A stretch of 64,000 nucleotides of DNA from Syngnathus acus (Eukaryota; Chordata; Actinopteri; Syngnathiformes; Syngnathidae). Positions within the stretch are counted from its first letter, which is position 1. Each line of letters starts with the position of its first letter. Location: assembly GCF_901709675.1 (NCBI RefSeq), contig NC_051097.1, forward strand, positions 2,034,539-2,098,538, given 5' to 3'. Under the pieces are notes generated by a model that had not been told where the DNA came from, did not search any database, and worked only from the letters and a program-made list of their open reading frames with translations. The translations under genes were made by a program, and so were the position numbers. Of this stretch, positions 1 through 11,621 are shown in pieces.

Positions 1-139
1 TACAATGAATCTAATTTGTTTATTACAAACAGTATACATCAAATATATCTCAATATTTAAAATCAATTCAAGAATGATGGCTTTCCTCTGAAACATAACA
101 TGTATTCTTGCATGTAAATATAGAAAAATATGTACTTAC

Positions 140-3100
140 AATCTTTCTAACACTCGGTGGAGACTTCTTCATGGCTTTTTTCTGTTCAATGCTTGGCATG
201 TCTGAATGAAGTGTGAACACCTGGTACCTGAGAGAAATATACATGTCATAGCCATGCTTTAGAATGGTGTTATACCTGACATGAATGGCTTCATGAGGAT
301 AATCTGGGACAAGCTATTTTAATGGCAGCAATGAGCCATCCTTATTTGCCACTGGTGGACATAACTTTCAAGCCTATCTCAGTGGTCCGCAAATTGTATA
401 GGATAAGATATATAAAGCCCTTCTCTCATTGAGCGGCAAGCAATTGTGAATTGTTTCGAAGGTAACTAATGCCTGACAGAATTCATCAGGGTTTGGTAAA
501 GGCCAAACATGCCAAGCAGTCGGCAGACCAGCAGCAGACTTTCACCTGTTCTTTCATGTCCCAGGGGAATTTGAACATTTGCAAGCTTGAACAAACGCTG
601 ACGAACTCTGACGTGACAGCAACATAAGCTGCCTTATAAAACATTTGCTGCTCGATGGGATTCGTGCCTAAGGATATAATGCGGGAGCTGGAGATCAACC
701 CTGTAACATATGGGTTCCCCCAGCCCTCAACCACTTTGGCTATGCCAACCTCGTATTATTTTGACCCCACAGTCCTTATTACTGTGCAGCCTTGAATGTG
801 CATTTTATGAAATACTGTACTTTGGTGAGGGATCAGTGAGTTGGAAACAATTGATCTGCTGTGTCGACCACTAACGGGAGCAGACGAAAGAAGACTGTAT
901 TTTGGTATACCTGAGTCATACTGGCATCCCAAATACAGGATGTAATGAGGAGCAGCCAGCAGAAGTATTTGCTATCCAATCAAAAAAGTACCACTCAACC
1001 TAAACCGACGGTTAGTGCACTACTAAAGGTTTGGTTAGTAGAACAAATTATCTGCTTATTTTTTAAGCGGCTTACCTTTTGGAAACGGTAGAAAATCTCG
1101 TATCATCGTAGAGAATACGGTCCCTGAGCGACACAATGTCATCATATCCAGGAAGAAAAATTAGCACCGCACCTGAGACAAACAGCTATGATCACATTTG
1201 AGCAGATTCAGAAGTACGCAGTTTCTTGAATGTGGTACATAATTAAGCTTTTTTTCCCAAACACAACTGGCAAAATAACTATCAATTTCATGCACTTAAG
1301 TGCATGTTTTTGTTATTTGAATCTCCATCTATTATTGATGCAAATATTTACGATTTTTCCTTGTAATGAATGAGCTGTGATTGAGTTTAATATATTGACT
1401 AGCTAAGGAGTTCTGTTGAACAATAAACAGCCAATGTGTCCTTATTTCCGTAATACTATAACCGGTGAACTTGAATACAGATTTCCTTCCAAGAAATGAC
1501 TGTCTAGTTTTACATTTCAACTACTCCGTATTTACAAAAGATATATTGGAAAAGGTCTTTGGATAAAAATGGTGCTGAATTTGAGGAAACAATTTTACCC
1601 TGTTGCAGCTTGTATAATTGATGTTTCAGAACTAAAATTGCCGTTCAATGGAATTTTTTCCAGGAAGGGCCAGTAAAGAGATTGTGATGAGACACACCAT
1701 CACACGTGGTTGAGCAGATCATGTGCAGCAGTTCCATGATGAGATCTAGGTCTACAAACTCATCATCAAAGATGTGATGGTACAGTTTGAGCAGGTCCTG
1801 GTCTTCGGAGGTTTGCTCAGCACTGGCACACTGAAACATTGGGGTCTCATTCTGGTCTTTTGTTTTAATGGCACTGCACAAACAAAGATATCCAAGCAAT
1901 TACATGATTATTTCTTTATGCATTATTCAGGATTTCACCACACAAAATTTCATTTCTTATGGCAATATGATCATGAATACAAGTCGCCAAAATTCACCAA
2001 TTCTTTGAAGAACTTTTATGGACAGAATTTCTAGACGCAGTACTGTACTGGTCCTTTGTGGTGAAGAGGGTGCTGAGCCCAAAGGCGAAGCTCTCGATCA
2101 ACGTTCCTAACCTCACCCATGGGCACAAACTGTCGGTCGTGACCGAAAGAACGAGATCCCAGATACAACCAGCCGAAATGAGTTTCCTCCAACTCTGACC
2201 ACAACCAAAACGATTTTTAATATAAAAATGATTTACATTAAGTAATATTGTGATATAATTGTACTTTAGCAGTTAATAAAACTAATTGATAACCCAATAT
2301 TGATACAGTACAATATGACCATAAAGAATGTATATATACCATCAGAGCAGATGTGCATTTAGGAGCTGTCATACTCACATTGAAGACTGAAGAAGATCAA
2401 CAGCATCTAATTGTTGTATGCTTTTTGCAAAGTCCAAGGCAGTCCTTTAATTAAAAGAAAGACATTTTAGTCTAAGTAGTGTTAGTCTAAGATGATGTAA
2501 TGTGAAGACAAAACACATTTCGCTTGAGTTGGCAATAACATCAATAAATAAACAAATAAATAAACAAACAACGTATCATACCATCCATTTCCTGCCTTCA
2601 AGTTGATGTCCGCCCCCATGTTAAGCAACTGCTCCATCTCTGCGAGGAACCCTCGACCTGCTGTCACCATCAAAGGTGTGGCCCCTGTCTTGCTGTGCAT
2701 GTAGTTAACTAGGCAAATCAATACAAACACGAGGACACAACTGGTCACGTTCCACAAGAAAAAATGACAAATAACACTTGAGACTGCCCAACACATTTCA
2801 TATACGTCGGTATACACTGCCAACTAAAATGTTTTCTATTGTGTTCATTCAGGACTACATAGTCATACCATTAACATTTTCATAGAGAATGAGATTGAAG
2901 AGTTGAACAATATATTCCTGGTCTGCAATCGTGAAAATATTAGCAATGCAAGTATCCATCTCTTTCACGAGCCATGGCTGCAACTGCTCTGAGCCTTTTA
3001 CATTCTGTAACACAAGAAAACAAAAAGGAAGCATTTACAGTCCTGCTCACCATTATTGGCAGTTAATGTACATAATGTGGAGTATCTCCTGAAAAAAATG

Positions 3101-6100
3101 AATCAAGTGAAACAATTTCTCTCTTTCTCATTTAACTTTTGAGTTCAACATACAGTATTTGCAGTTCATTTTTAAGAATGGCTGTTTTTTATACATTTAG
3201 GTACAATTTATCTATTTAACTTTTACATACACTATATTTTAACTGAATCATTAACATATTAGTGGTTTATATTTACAGTATATTTACTATAGATTTACAG
3301 TATTTGGCAAACTGTGTGTTTGCAAGGACATTACCAGTGTCTTGATGGTGCCTCCTTCATCCAGATCATTGCTGGCCCTGAATAAGTTAGAGGATGCCAG
3401 GTGTGTGTTTTGCCCATCTTCAATCCTGGTTTTCTCCTCTACTTTGTCCCTCTTTGTCAAAAGGTCCTGAGTCTCCTTCCCTGACAGACAGATTCACAGT
3501 GAGGTGAACCAGACGATACTGTTGCTTCAAACACTAAGTAAATATTCATACTTCTCTGGGATTCTTCCTTGTTTTTGCCCACTTCTTTATTGTTAAAACC
3601 GGTGAACTTCAAAATGTCTTCAAGAAAATGTTGTTTCACTTCATACTGTCTTCCTTTGACTACAAAAAAAAACACAAGACAATTTATTCACAAGTTATGC
3701 AAAATAAAAGTTGAATATTCTCACAATGAGTATCTAGCACATATTCATTAGTTCATTTGATTGTGTGAGATGGTGCTCCTAATTCCTGATTCATACTTTA
3801 TTGAAATGGATATAGTTCTTCATGTCTGAGTAGTTTAAAAAGCAGACCGTGTAAAAAGCAGATAATGGCCCGTAAGAAATTCCTGTAATGTGTGATGTGT
3901 TCACTGAGACCACACGGTATGTTTAAAAACTCGACATTGACTTATTAGGATCACAAATAGAGGGCACACAATTCTGTGTAGACCTGGTTACTAAGAACAG
4001 CTTCCATATCTGTTCGAGGAAGCGCTCAAGTTTGCACCAGTTTTAGCAAATCTTTAGTAAATTAGGGTTTGTGTCGATGAGGTTGTAGGTGTACTATATT
4101 GCTTCATTTTTTATTAAACTGGAGAAAGTGCCCACAAACACTGTGCATCTCCTAAGTGCTTGAGGACTGACTACTGCATTATTGTGTTGGAATGAAGACT
4201 CAATTGAACAGAGTCTATTTATTTCTGGATCGTTTAGGTTTCAGATTATGATTTGATATGAAGGTGGACATTAGACATGCCAGATGCCAGCAGTGAAAAT
4301 GATTCCCTTATATTATGGGAGCAAAGCAACTATTAACTCAAACAAACCAATTACACCAGAATCACAGTTTATAATGTCTTACGATGAAAAACAGGACAGG
4401 ACCAAGCGCCAAAATACTTGAGGAACAAGTCAACATCCAAAGAAGCACTGGAGAGAACCAGTTTTATTGCAGGTATTTCCTCAAGTACATCAAGCATCTT
4501 CGTGAGCAAAAAGTCAGTGAGACCATCGCGCTCATGCACCTCATCCTTAAAAAACACAGCAAAGTAGGTTAGCCTGGCAGATTGATTTTTAGGAAACAAC
4601 CAAGTGTATGAACAGAAACACCTAAATACAAACAGTAATACCGCAAACATATTTTCAGAGTTTAGAGTTGTACATTAAATGCTCACCACAATGACATGTG
4701 TGACAGATGCCAGACTGACATCTCCAGCCATGAGTGTCCTGAGTAAAACTCCAGTCGTACAGAAAGTAAGAAGAGTCTTGGGAGAAACCCTATGGAGTCA
4801 AAGCTAAGAGTCATTTGCACAATTTCACAAAGATTACAAGAAGGAATAAGAGTTTAATGCTGAGTGTAGCGTTTTTTTTGTTGTTAAAATTATTTCACAC
4901 TTTTTCAAATGTACAAATAGCTCATAAAATATAAACACTGTCTAGTCTGTGCAAAAGTATGGGATAATTTGAGAGGATTGGGACTTGTATACAAATATCT
5001 CCCCCATATAACCTAACTATAATTTTAAGTGAGGTGCTACTGTGCTCCTAGAAAATATCATAGGCTCTCTCCAGGCATTCACATTACACCCGACACTGCT
5101 CACTGAAGTGCACACGTAGCTTTTATGAGCTATTCGAGCTATTTGGACAGAGCCTTAGTCTGGAGCCTTTTTTTTTTTTTTTTTTTGCCGCCACAAGAAC
5201 TTCATTGCTCTGCCAAGGCGGAAAGCTCTGAAATTATTATTATTATTATTATGTAGGAAATTTTGACTAAAAGGGGTTTTACCTGCTCTCTAGTCTAATG
5301 TGATAGCCAACAGTCTTGCCGATTGTCTCTCCCCTCTCAGCTGCCACTCTCTCAGCGACAGTGATAGCAGCCAGGCGTCTGGGCTGAGTACAGAAAATTC
5401 TGCAGCACTCTCCTTTCTTGCTGCAGTCGTCCAACAGAAACTGTGGAATCTGATCAAACGTATATGAAAAAATCCAATTATTCGAATGGCAAACCCAACA
5501 GTGAAACCCACACCAAAAATAAGCACTATCTAATGTTGAAGCAAGGTCTGCTCAGATCGGATCTGTTTTTATCCAAATGGCTACTCCACTGTGCTTAAAC
5601 ATTGCTTATGTTGACTGCAATGCAGTAGCAATGCAGTAAATTTCTCAGGGCAACCAGAATTCTCCAAGTAAGGTTTTCTAAATAATGCGTTGATCTGGGT
5701 TAAAAAAAAGAACCCCCCCTAAAAAAATATACAGTGCTTCACGAATGCATTACCCCCCTCTTTGAACTTTTTGACCTTTTGCCACTTTTCAGCTTTCAAA
5801 TATAAAGATAAAATTGCATGTTTTGTGAAAAATCAACACTAGTGGGACACAATCATGAAGCAGAACAAAATTGATATAATAATATAAAGTGTTTTTATAA
5901 TGAGATGTTGGGTGTGTGAAATTATTCACCCACTTTAAGTCCTTGACTAAAAAAAGCATATACAGCTCTGACTAGTGGAAAAGTGACTACTGGTTAAAAT
6001 GTGACACTGAATGTACAAGAATGCCACTGAGGAGTATTCATAAACAATTGTATTGATTTTGCAATCATTCTCTTACCTGGGTGGTTTTCCCAGAACCCGT

Positions 6101-9100
6101 CTCTCCTACGATCAGTACCACTTTGTTTTCTCCAATTAGTCTGACTATCTGTTCCTCATGCTCATACACAGGCAGCGCACGGCGGAAACTGTCAAACTCT
6201 GATGCCCTCCTCCTTGGGGGAACCACAGAAATGCCACTATCCAGGCACCCCTTTGGCCTGTTCATGTCAAAGCTGTTGTCTGATTGATAGAAGACAGAAC
6301 ATGATACAACTTTGTCCAAATGTGACTAGAACAGCCAAACGTTTGCATGACTACAACTTTTAGTGTTCTGTCATTCACTGTACGTATATGAAAATATTGA
6401 ACACAATCTGAAATCCAATATGCATTTCATTATTGGTTTATTGACGCCATTGGGTGCACATGTTGCAACTTTTACAGTTGTTGATAACTTTTTTTTAATG
6501 ATAATTCAAAGACTGTGGATTCTACATTCAATAACAGCACCTGATTAGGGATAAAAGACTACAATATAAACGGCATTTTGTGCAAACTGCCAAGAGCTGG
6601 CGCATACAAGATCACAGTCATTATTGTATACTAAAATAAAGCTACCGTATTTTTCGGACTAGAAGTCACGTTTTTTTTTCATAGCTTGGGTGGGGGGGCG
6701 ACTTATACTGAGGAGCGACTTATATGTGAATTTTTTCACAAATTTTCAAAATTTAAAAAAAAGGTGAAACCGCGATAAACGAACTGCGATGTAGCAAGGG
6801 ATTACTGTAATTTGAATTTGAAGTGACGTCAGCAGCGCGCCGCGGCGGTTGTTTACATAAAGGACAAAGATTCGATCACGGGATGACGAAGATGACGAAG
6901 GGCCCCACGTACTACCGGCATCATTAGCAGCTTTGTTTGTAAGCGACACGGAGGACGAAGAGTTTGAAGGATTTAATGATTTGGAGTGACACATGTTTGA
7001 AAAGCTATTATGGCTTTTACGCACGCCCGGTCTTACTCTACGGAGCTCTCTTTCACCTCCGTGGATGGAAGTCGGGGGCCGGCGCTCGGCCGGGTGGCTG
7101 TCCGGGGACGGTGGATGGGGCTCGGACATGGCTTTTATGCACACCCGGTCCTAATCTACGGAGCTCTCTTTCACCTCCGTGGATGGAAGTCGGGGGCCGG
7201 TGCTCGGCCGGGTGGCTGTCCGGGGACGGTGGATGGGGCTCGGACATGGCTTTTACGCACGCCCGGTCCTATTCTTTGGAGCTCTCTTCCACCTCCGTGG
7301 CTGGAAGTGCCACCTCCGGGGATGGAAGTCCACGCTGCCACACGCCTGGAAGTCAACGCCGGTGCTTGGGGCCGTGTTGCGGTGAACTATTTATGTTATA
7401 GTTATTTGATATATTTTATTTCGTGTAGCAACTTGTATATGCTTTTATCGTTACAGTTCGGTAGTTGTTGGCTCGTTGAACTCTTGTTTTGTTGAATAAA
7501 GAACGGTTAACAAACCCACGTCTTTCCTTGTACTTTGTTAACGCTACAATATAGTTATATACTAGTTCTGTGGAATAACAACGAGGCTAACGTCAGGGCG
7601 CACGCGCGGCGTTGTTGACAAAGGACGAGGAATTTGATCGATGGATTTAATGATTTGGAGTGACACAGATGGTTTGATATTATTGCTTGTATAATAGTTA
7701 TTTGATATATAATTTATATATTGTTATATGGGCCTGTGGAATATTTTGAAGTGCAAGCGCCGTCAGCGGCGCGCACCCATTGTTGACATAAAGGACGATC
7801 GATGGATTTAATGAATTGGAGTGACACAGATGATTTTATAAACGTGTTATTTATGTAATAGTTATTTGAATAACTCTGAATGTTGCGTCAGGCCCGTTCT
7901 CAGCTCTTCGTTTGTGTTTATGTCACGTTATCATACCTATCGTTTAGCCTGTTGTTGCTCGTTCATGTCTGTTCTTGGTGTTGGATTTTGTCGAATAAAC
8001 TTCCCCCAAAATGCGACTTATACTCCGGAGCGACTTATATGGGTTTTTTTTCACGTTATTGTGCATTTTATGGCTAATGCGACCTATATTCCGGAGCGAC
8101 TTTTAGTCCGAAAAATACAGTATTTGTGTGGTGTGCTTGTGTTGGTCTTATTGAGTACACCACCAAAAGAGAGGTAAACAACACACACTTGGGGATTTTT
8201 ATCCCTGTCATGTTCAGGGTTCTCATGCTTAAAACAAATACTAAAAATCAAGTGTGTACCCAGCTAAGCCAATGAAACACGCTTCTGTTTCACACTCCCC
8301 GTACACATGCTTCACAAACTCAAAAGGAAAATATTGATTACGTTAACATAAGGTCTTTGTGAGATCTCCCATCCCTAACGTTAAGTTTTTAATCAAATGA
8401 ATATGTTGTTATGAGAGTAAAGCAGTGAACCAGAAAGTGCATCATTGTGGCTTAATTTCTGCGACCAAAAATTGAAACAAAACTCACCATGTTGTGTAGC
8501 GACAGACAGCTTGCTTTTGCTGCTGGCTTGAAGGTCTTCACGCTCTTTACTGGTGATAGGAAACTTCTCAAGAAGGATGTGGATGGCATGTAAAGAGGTT
8601 TGGGAAAGTGTCAGAAGCATGGCAGACCTACAACTGTCTCGGAGATTCTTTTTCCTGATGGTGAGGAAGCGATTTGAGCCTTTCCTGGAAAAGAAAATAT
8701 AACATTACCCTTTGTTTTGGACAGAAAAAAAATCTTCATTTGTATGTTTCTGTAATGGTTCATACGAACAATACATGTCAAAACTCGTAGCCGTATTCTA
8801 TTTTTTTAACTGAAATACATGTTTAAAGCTAATTTTGTGTGGTTATCCATGAATTTGCTGTTTAACCCAAAAAAAGAAGAAAAAATTAGCTATTTGCAAA
8901 TTTACGAATTGTTTGATTGTAGGGGAAACTACAATGTCTTCCGTTAATTGACCAACAAATGTAATCTTATCTTAACTTAATAACTCACCTTTTGCTATTT
9001 CTGTGCTTCTCAAATGCCCAAGTCCTAATAGAAAGTTAAGCATGCCAAACAAATCATACGAGCTGCTTGCTGTATCAATCACTGATCCGACGGGCTGAAA

Positions 9101-10150
9101 GTCACAACAACCTATAGTCTGGGCTTTCACCTAATATGTAATATTTATTGCACAGGAATTTGGTGCAGTCTTGTTGCAGTTCAGTGCCAAAGAACTATGT
9201 TGAAGTGACACATTATGGACGAGCGTAAAGCTATGCATGTCAGAGTGGAGTTAATTTAGCCAGGAGACAGTCTCAAAATTCTATGCTACATAGGGTGCAT
9301 CATTTTCAAAATCAAATTTTTGAAAACCGTTTATTTTTTTGGGGTAATGTAAAACAGATTTGAAATGCTATTCAACTGTATCATGCACTTTGGGTGCATG
9401 ATTTTATTTTTAGGGGTAATGCAAAACAGATTTGAAATGCTATTCAACTGTTTGGGTAAACAGTTTGTGTTATGTTTCGGGTTTAATTAAACTATAAAGC
9501 GGTTCAGATAATGGATGGATGGCTATCTGCTAAAATAGCATAAAAACATGATAAAATTACAAAAGTATATTTTGGTTTTTAATACTAAAATCTATTTGAA
9601 AGGCTTGGTTGAACACTAGATAGTGCTAGTGAATTATAAATTAAGTGTTGAGTAATAATGACCCTTTAGAAAAGTAAAATTACAAATAGAAAGTTAATTC
9701 GGTCATCACTAGAGGCCACCACAAAAACGACAACAGAACTCTTTATGAAAACACTTTTGTATATTTACAGTAACTTCTACCTTTTAGTTCTAGTGAAAGA
9801 TACGTACCCTTTGCTTTTAGAAATGAATCCCAAAGACTGTGCTGCACGATGAATGAAGGCTCGCTCATTGGAGAAAAGCGAAGAAGGAAACTCCATTTCT
9901 GTTGATTCAGGGGAGATTAGTTTTGAACTATCAATCCTTGCTGCTCACAATGGGTGCCTATAATTACACTTGTTTTATGTAAACATCACATACCTTTCTG
10001 GTCACTGTAACGAAACCTCTCCAGTGCCAAATTAATTGAAATTTTGACTTCTTCATTGATGTGAATGTCTTTGAAGCGACTTGTGGTAGAGGATTGTTTT
10101 GCTTTTTGGCTCTTTGCAGAGTTTTTTGAAGTTAGACGGAAATACGACAT
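140..10150 (-). CDS. ythdc2: YTHDC2 3'-5' RNA helicase / m6A reader, 5' part (15 exons; 3' end off the left edge)
   Basis: Exons in transcript order: 10150-9994, 9898-9808, 8684-8488, 6279-6077, 5449-5283, 4789-4687, 4545-4383, 3659-3552, 3480-3335, 3004-2869, 2708-2582, 2444-2379, 1873-1698, 1172-1076, 227-140. All introns are GT-AG and phases agree, giving 675 codons. The start is the first ATG of the reading frame, opening [10 protein letters not shown]. Residues about 35-110 resemble the R3H region. Helicase motif I is [10 protein letters not shown] (207-216), motif Ia TQPRRLAA (237-244), motif II DEVH (307-310) and motif III SSAS (about 338). Two ankyrin repeats (about 495-555) are inserted inside the helicase core, which is diagnostic of YTHDC2 among DEAH helicases. 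The second RecA lobe has begun when the window ends ([13 protein letters not shown]). The family protein acts in the cytoplasm of germ cells, with MEIOC and XRN1, in the switch from mitosis to meiosis. The HA2/OB and YTH regions are not in the window. Confidence 0.96.
374..755 (-). pseudogene. Unrecognised coding-like stretch inside a ythdc2 intron
   Basis: Between the last two ythdc2 exons the minus strand holds an 82-codon open stretch (734-486) with protein-like composition ([34 protein letters not shown]). After a one-base shift near 490 it seems to continue for about 37 codons ([20 protein letters not shown]) to a TAG at 376-374. A stop lies just upstream at 758-756 and no ATG opens it. 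I do not recognise the family. It may be a decayed transposon gene or processed pseudogene. It is not part of the ythdc2 frame, because the flanking exons join in phase without it. Confidence 0.3.
2045..2200 (+). mobile_element. Rex3/Babar (RTE) LINE fragment
   Basis: The segment reads like the end of the Rex3 reverse-transcriptase ORF: SPKAKLS, then [17 protein letters not shown] and AEMSFL, matching the larger Rex3 copies elsewhere in the window with scattered changes. It is a short relic inside the ythdc2 intron between the exons at 1873 and 2379, on the strand opposite to the gene. Confidence 0.8.
5168..5255. repeat. Poly(T) run and (ATT)n microsatellite
   Basis: A run of about 20 T is followed about 60 bases later by six ATT/TTA units. 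It lies in a ythdc2 intron just 3' (on the minus strand) of the exon at 5283-5449. The poly(T) may be the tail of a minus-strand retroposon, but no body is recognisable. Confidence 0.6.
5732..5950. mobile_element. Tc1-like transposon end fragment
   Basis: The stretch starts ACAGTGCTTCACGAATGCAT and continues with the phrases CTTTTTGACCTTTTGCC, AAATCAACACTAGTGGGACA and ATTATTCACCC. From memory of fish Tc1 families these are typical of the non-coding ends of a Tc1-like element. No transposase ORF is left. The opposite end was not located. Confidence 0.45.
6861..6989 (+). pseudogene. Remnant C-terminus of a pogo-type transposase
   Basis: An open frame follows a TAA at 6858-6860 and ends at TGA 6987-6989. 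It reads [10 protein letters not shown], then [20 protein letters not shown] and NDLE. The acidic ending closely resembles the end of the better preserved pogo transposase at 59902-60661 (DTESDSE, then EDDDFDGFN). No catalytic domain remains, so the parent element has lost everything between its 5' end and this tail. Confidence 0.6.
7010..7330 (+). repeat. 118-bp minisatellite, about 2.7 units
   Basis: Units start at 7010, 7128 and 7246, exactly 118 bp apart, each opening ATGGCTTTTA. The unit is GC-rich, in contrast with its AT-rich surroundings, and leaves several frames open on both strands. The long translations are therefore a composition effect, not evidence for a gene. The same unit occurs in the related elements at 47.9 kb (2 units) and 49.0-49.4 kb (4 units). 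Confidence 0.9.
9341..9452. repeat. Short direct duplication, spacing 72 bp
   Basis: The phrase starting GGGGTAATG and ending GCTATTCAACTGT (about 40 bp) occurs at 9341-9380 and again at 9413-9452, with one base differing. It lies in a ythdc2 intron. No transposon ends are visible. Confidence 0.75.
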
Positions 10151-10255
10151 GGTTCACTGTAACACACACAAACAATTACTCAGCTCACAAAGCATTTTTC
10201 ATTTTTATCATTCTGTTGTTTTGATTGTACAGTGCATTATAAAAACATTTTAGAT

Positions 10256-10283
10256 AGAGAGAGAGAGAGAGAGAGAGAGATAC
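10256..10283. repeat. (GA)n microsatellite with LINE-tail-like flank
   Basis: About 13 GA units lie ~100 bp upstream of the ythdc2 start codon. They are followed by TACTTTATTGATCGTGGGG, a phrase common at the reverse-complemented 3' ends of fish LINEs. If ythdc2 transcription starts further right, this repeat lies in its 5' UTR or first intron. Confidence 0.8.
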
Positions 10284-10599
10284 TTTATTGATCGTGGGGA
10301 ATTCATTTTTGTAAATTTTGTCATACCACATGTTAATGATGCCAAAGCAACGGGATGAAAAATTAAATAAACACTTAAAAGTGTAGTTACATATGAAATT
10401 AAGTAATCAAGACAAGAATGACTTAAGTTGTGAGGAGAAAGCGGTACCTACAAAAGAAGAATCAAAACTGTGCTGCTGCCTGAGATGGCATATTATTGAC
10501 CATACATTAGGGGCCATAAACAAATCTGTATTGTACAAACTTATAACCTGCAAGTGCTCACCTGTGTAATGAGAGGGAAACTTGGCAAGAACAGGTTTG

Positions 10600-10696
10600 G
10601 TACAGAGGCAAAGAGGGAGAAAGAGAGAGACAGAAAGAAAGACAGAAAGAGAGACAGAGAAAGAGAGATAGAGAAAGAGAAAAAGAGACAGGGAGA
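10600..10696. repeat. Purine-rich (GA/GAAA) low-complexity tract
   Basis: Nearly all bases are A or G, with recurring AGAGAGACAGAAAGAAAGAC-type units. The long KRDRE-type translation on one strand and the LSLFL-type translation on the other are both artefacts of this composition. Confidence 0.85.
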
Positions 10697-10773
10697 GATA
10701 ATTAGTAACCGAATTCATGCTAATACGATCTTAGAATATCTATGTTAATTAAAAATAAGACTGACATTACCGT

Positions 10774-11621
10774 CAGCGCTGAATTATTGTATTGTTGCAC
10801 TGAACTGAGTGTTTTTACAATTAGTAAGACATTCAAGTGAGAGGCTTGAACTTAGGATTTCTCAACATTTAAATATATTTTAAAATTTCACGCACCCCTG
10901 AAGTGCTTCCACTTTCTGGCCCTCGTGACGACAGACAATACCCTCATGAATCGTGTTTAATGCATCATAAACAATTGTTTCATTTCATTGTACATGTCTT
11001 CCCTCCAATACACGTAAATTAGCTAATCAGAAAAGCTAACATGTCCACGTTGGGAAATTATTTCTCCGCCATACGCTGCAAAAATAAATATTTACCAACG
11101 CCAGTGTTTTATATGAATGACAGTATTAGCTGTTTACCCACAAATATAGAGTACATTAGTCAAGATAAAGCGTTCGAAGACAGGAATTAATAAATAACAG
11201 CGCTGAATTATTGTATTGTTGCACTGAACTGAGTGTTTTTACAATTAGTAAGACATTCAAGTGAGAGGCTTGAACTTAGGATTTCTCAACATTTAAATAT
11301 ATTTTAAAATTTCACGCACCCCTGAAGTGCTTCCACTTTCTGGCCCTCGTGACGACAGACAATACCCTCATGAATCGTGTTTAATGCATCATAAACAATT
11401 GTTTCATTTCATTGTACATGTCTTCCCTCCAATACACGTAAATTAGCTAATCAGAAAAGCTAACATGTCCACGTTGGGAAATTATTTCTCCGCCATACGC
11501 TGCAAAAATAAATATTTACCAACGCCAGTGTTTTATATGAATGACAGTATTAGCTGTTTACCCACAAATATAGAGTACATTAGTCAAGATAAAGCGTTCG
11601 AAGACAGGAATTAATAAATAA
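10774..11621. repeat. Perfect 424-bp tandem duplication upstream of ythdc2
   Basis: The unit at 10774-11197 (opening CAGCGCTGAATTATTG) is repeated directly at 11198-11621. I found no difference between the copies by reading them side by side. There is no ORF, and there are no transposon ends. It includes HindIII-free AT-rich DNA with a gene-like stretch ending GACAGGAATTAATAAATAA. It lies within 1.5 kb of the ythdc2 start codon, so it may contain promoter or 5' UTR sequence in two copies. Identity implies a very recent event or an assembly duplication. Confidence 0.9.

Larger units (their letters stand above)
6645..8120 (+). mobile_element. pogo-family deletion derivative with internal minisatellite
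   Basis: The element is bounded by TA on both sides. Its ends are inverted copies of CCGTATTTTTCGGACTA (left) and CTGTATTTTTCGGACT (right), each followed by sub-terminal repeats of the GCGACTTATA / CTCCGGAGCGACTTATA type. Inside lie an acidic transposase C-terminus (6861-6989), a 118-bp minisatellite (7010-about 7330) and AT-rich filler. It is about 1.48 kb and sits in the ythdc2 intron between the exons at 6279 and 8488. Further copies of this family are at 16466, 47524 and 48313. Terminal structure and TA target fit the Tc1/mariner-pogo superfamily; the exact family name is not known to me. Confidence 0.75.

Noticed and set aside
1698-1830. Shorter ythdc2 exon starting at the acceptor TTTCAG at 1831
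   Set aside because: It gives the wrong phase after the preceding exon. The acceptor at 1874-1875 gives a continuous frame, so the exon is 1873-1698.
2582-2692. Shorter ythdc2 ankyrin exon starting after CACAG at 2693
   Set aside because: Wrong phase. The acceptor CCTAG at 2709-2710 restores [18 protein letters not shown] in frame.
6964-7495. Long open frames (145 and 161 codons) reading [13 protein letters not shown]-type peptides
   Set aside because: They are created by a GC-rich 118-bp tandem repeat that is open in several frames on both strands. There is no splice context or conserved domain.
10407-10748. KRDRE-rich and LSLFL-rich open frames
   Set aside because: They reflect the purine-rich low-complexity tract. 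No start context or homology.
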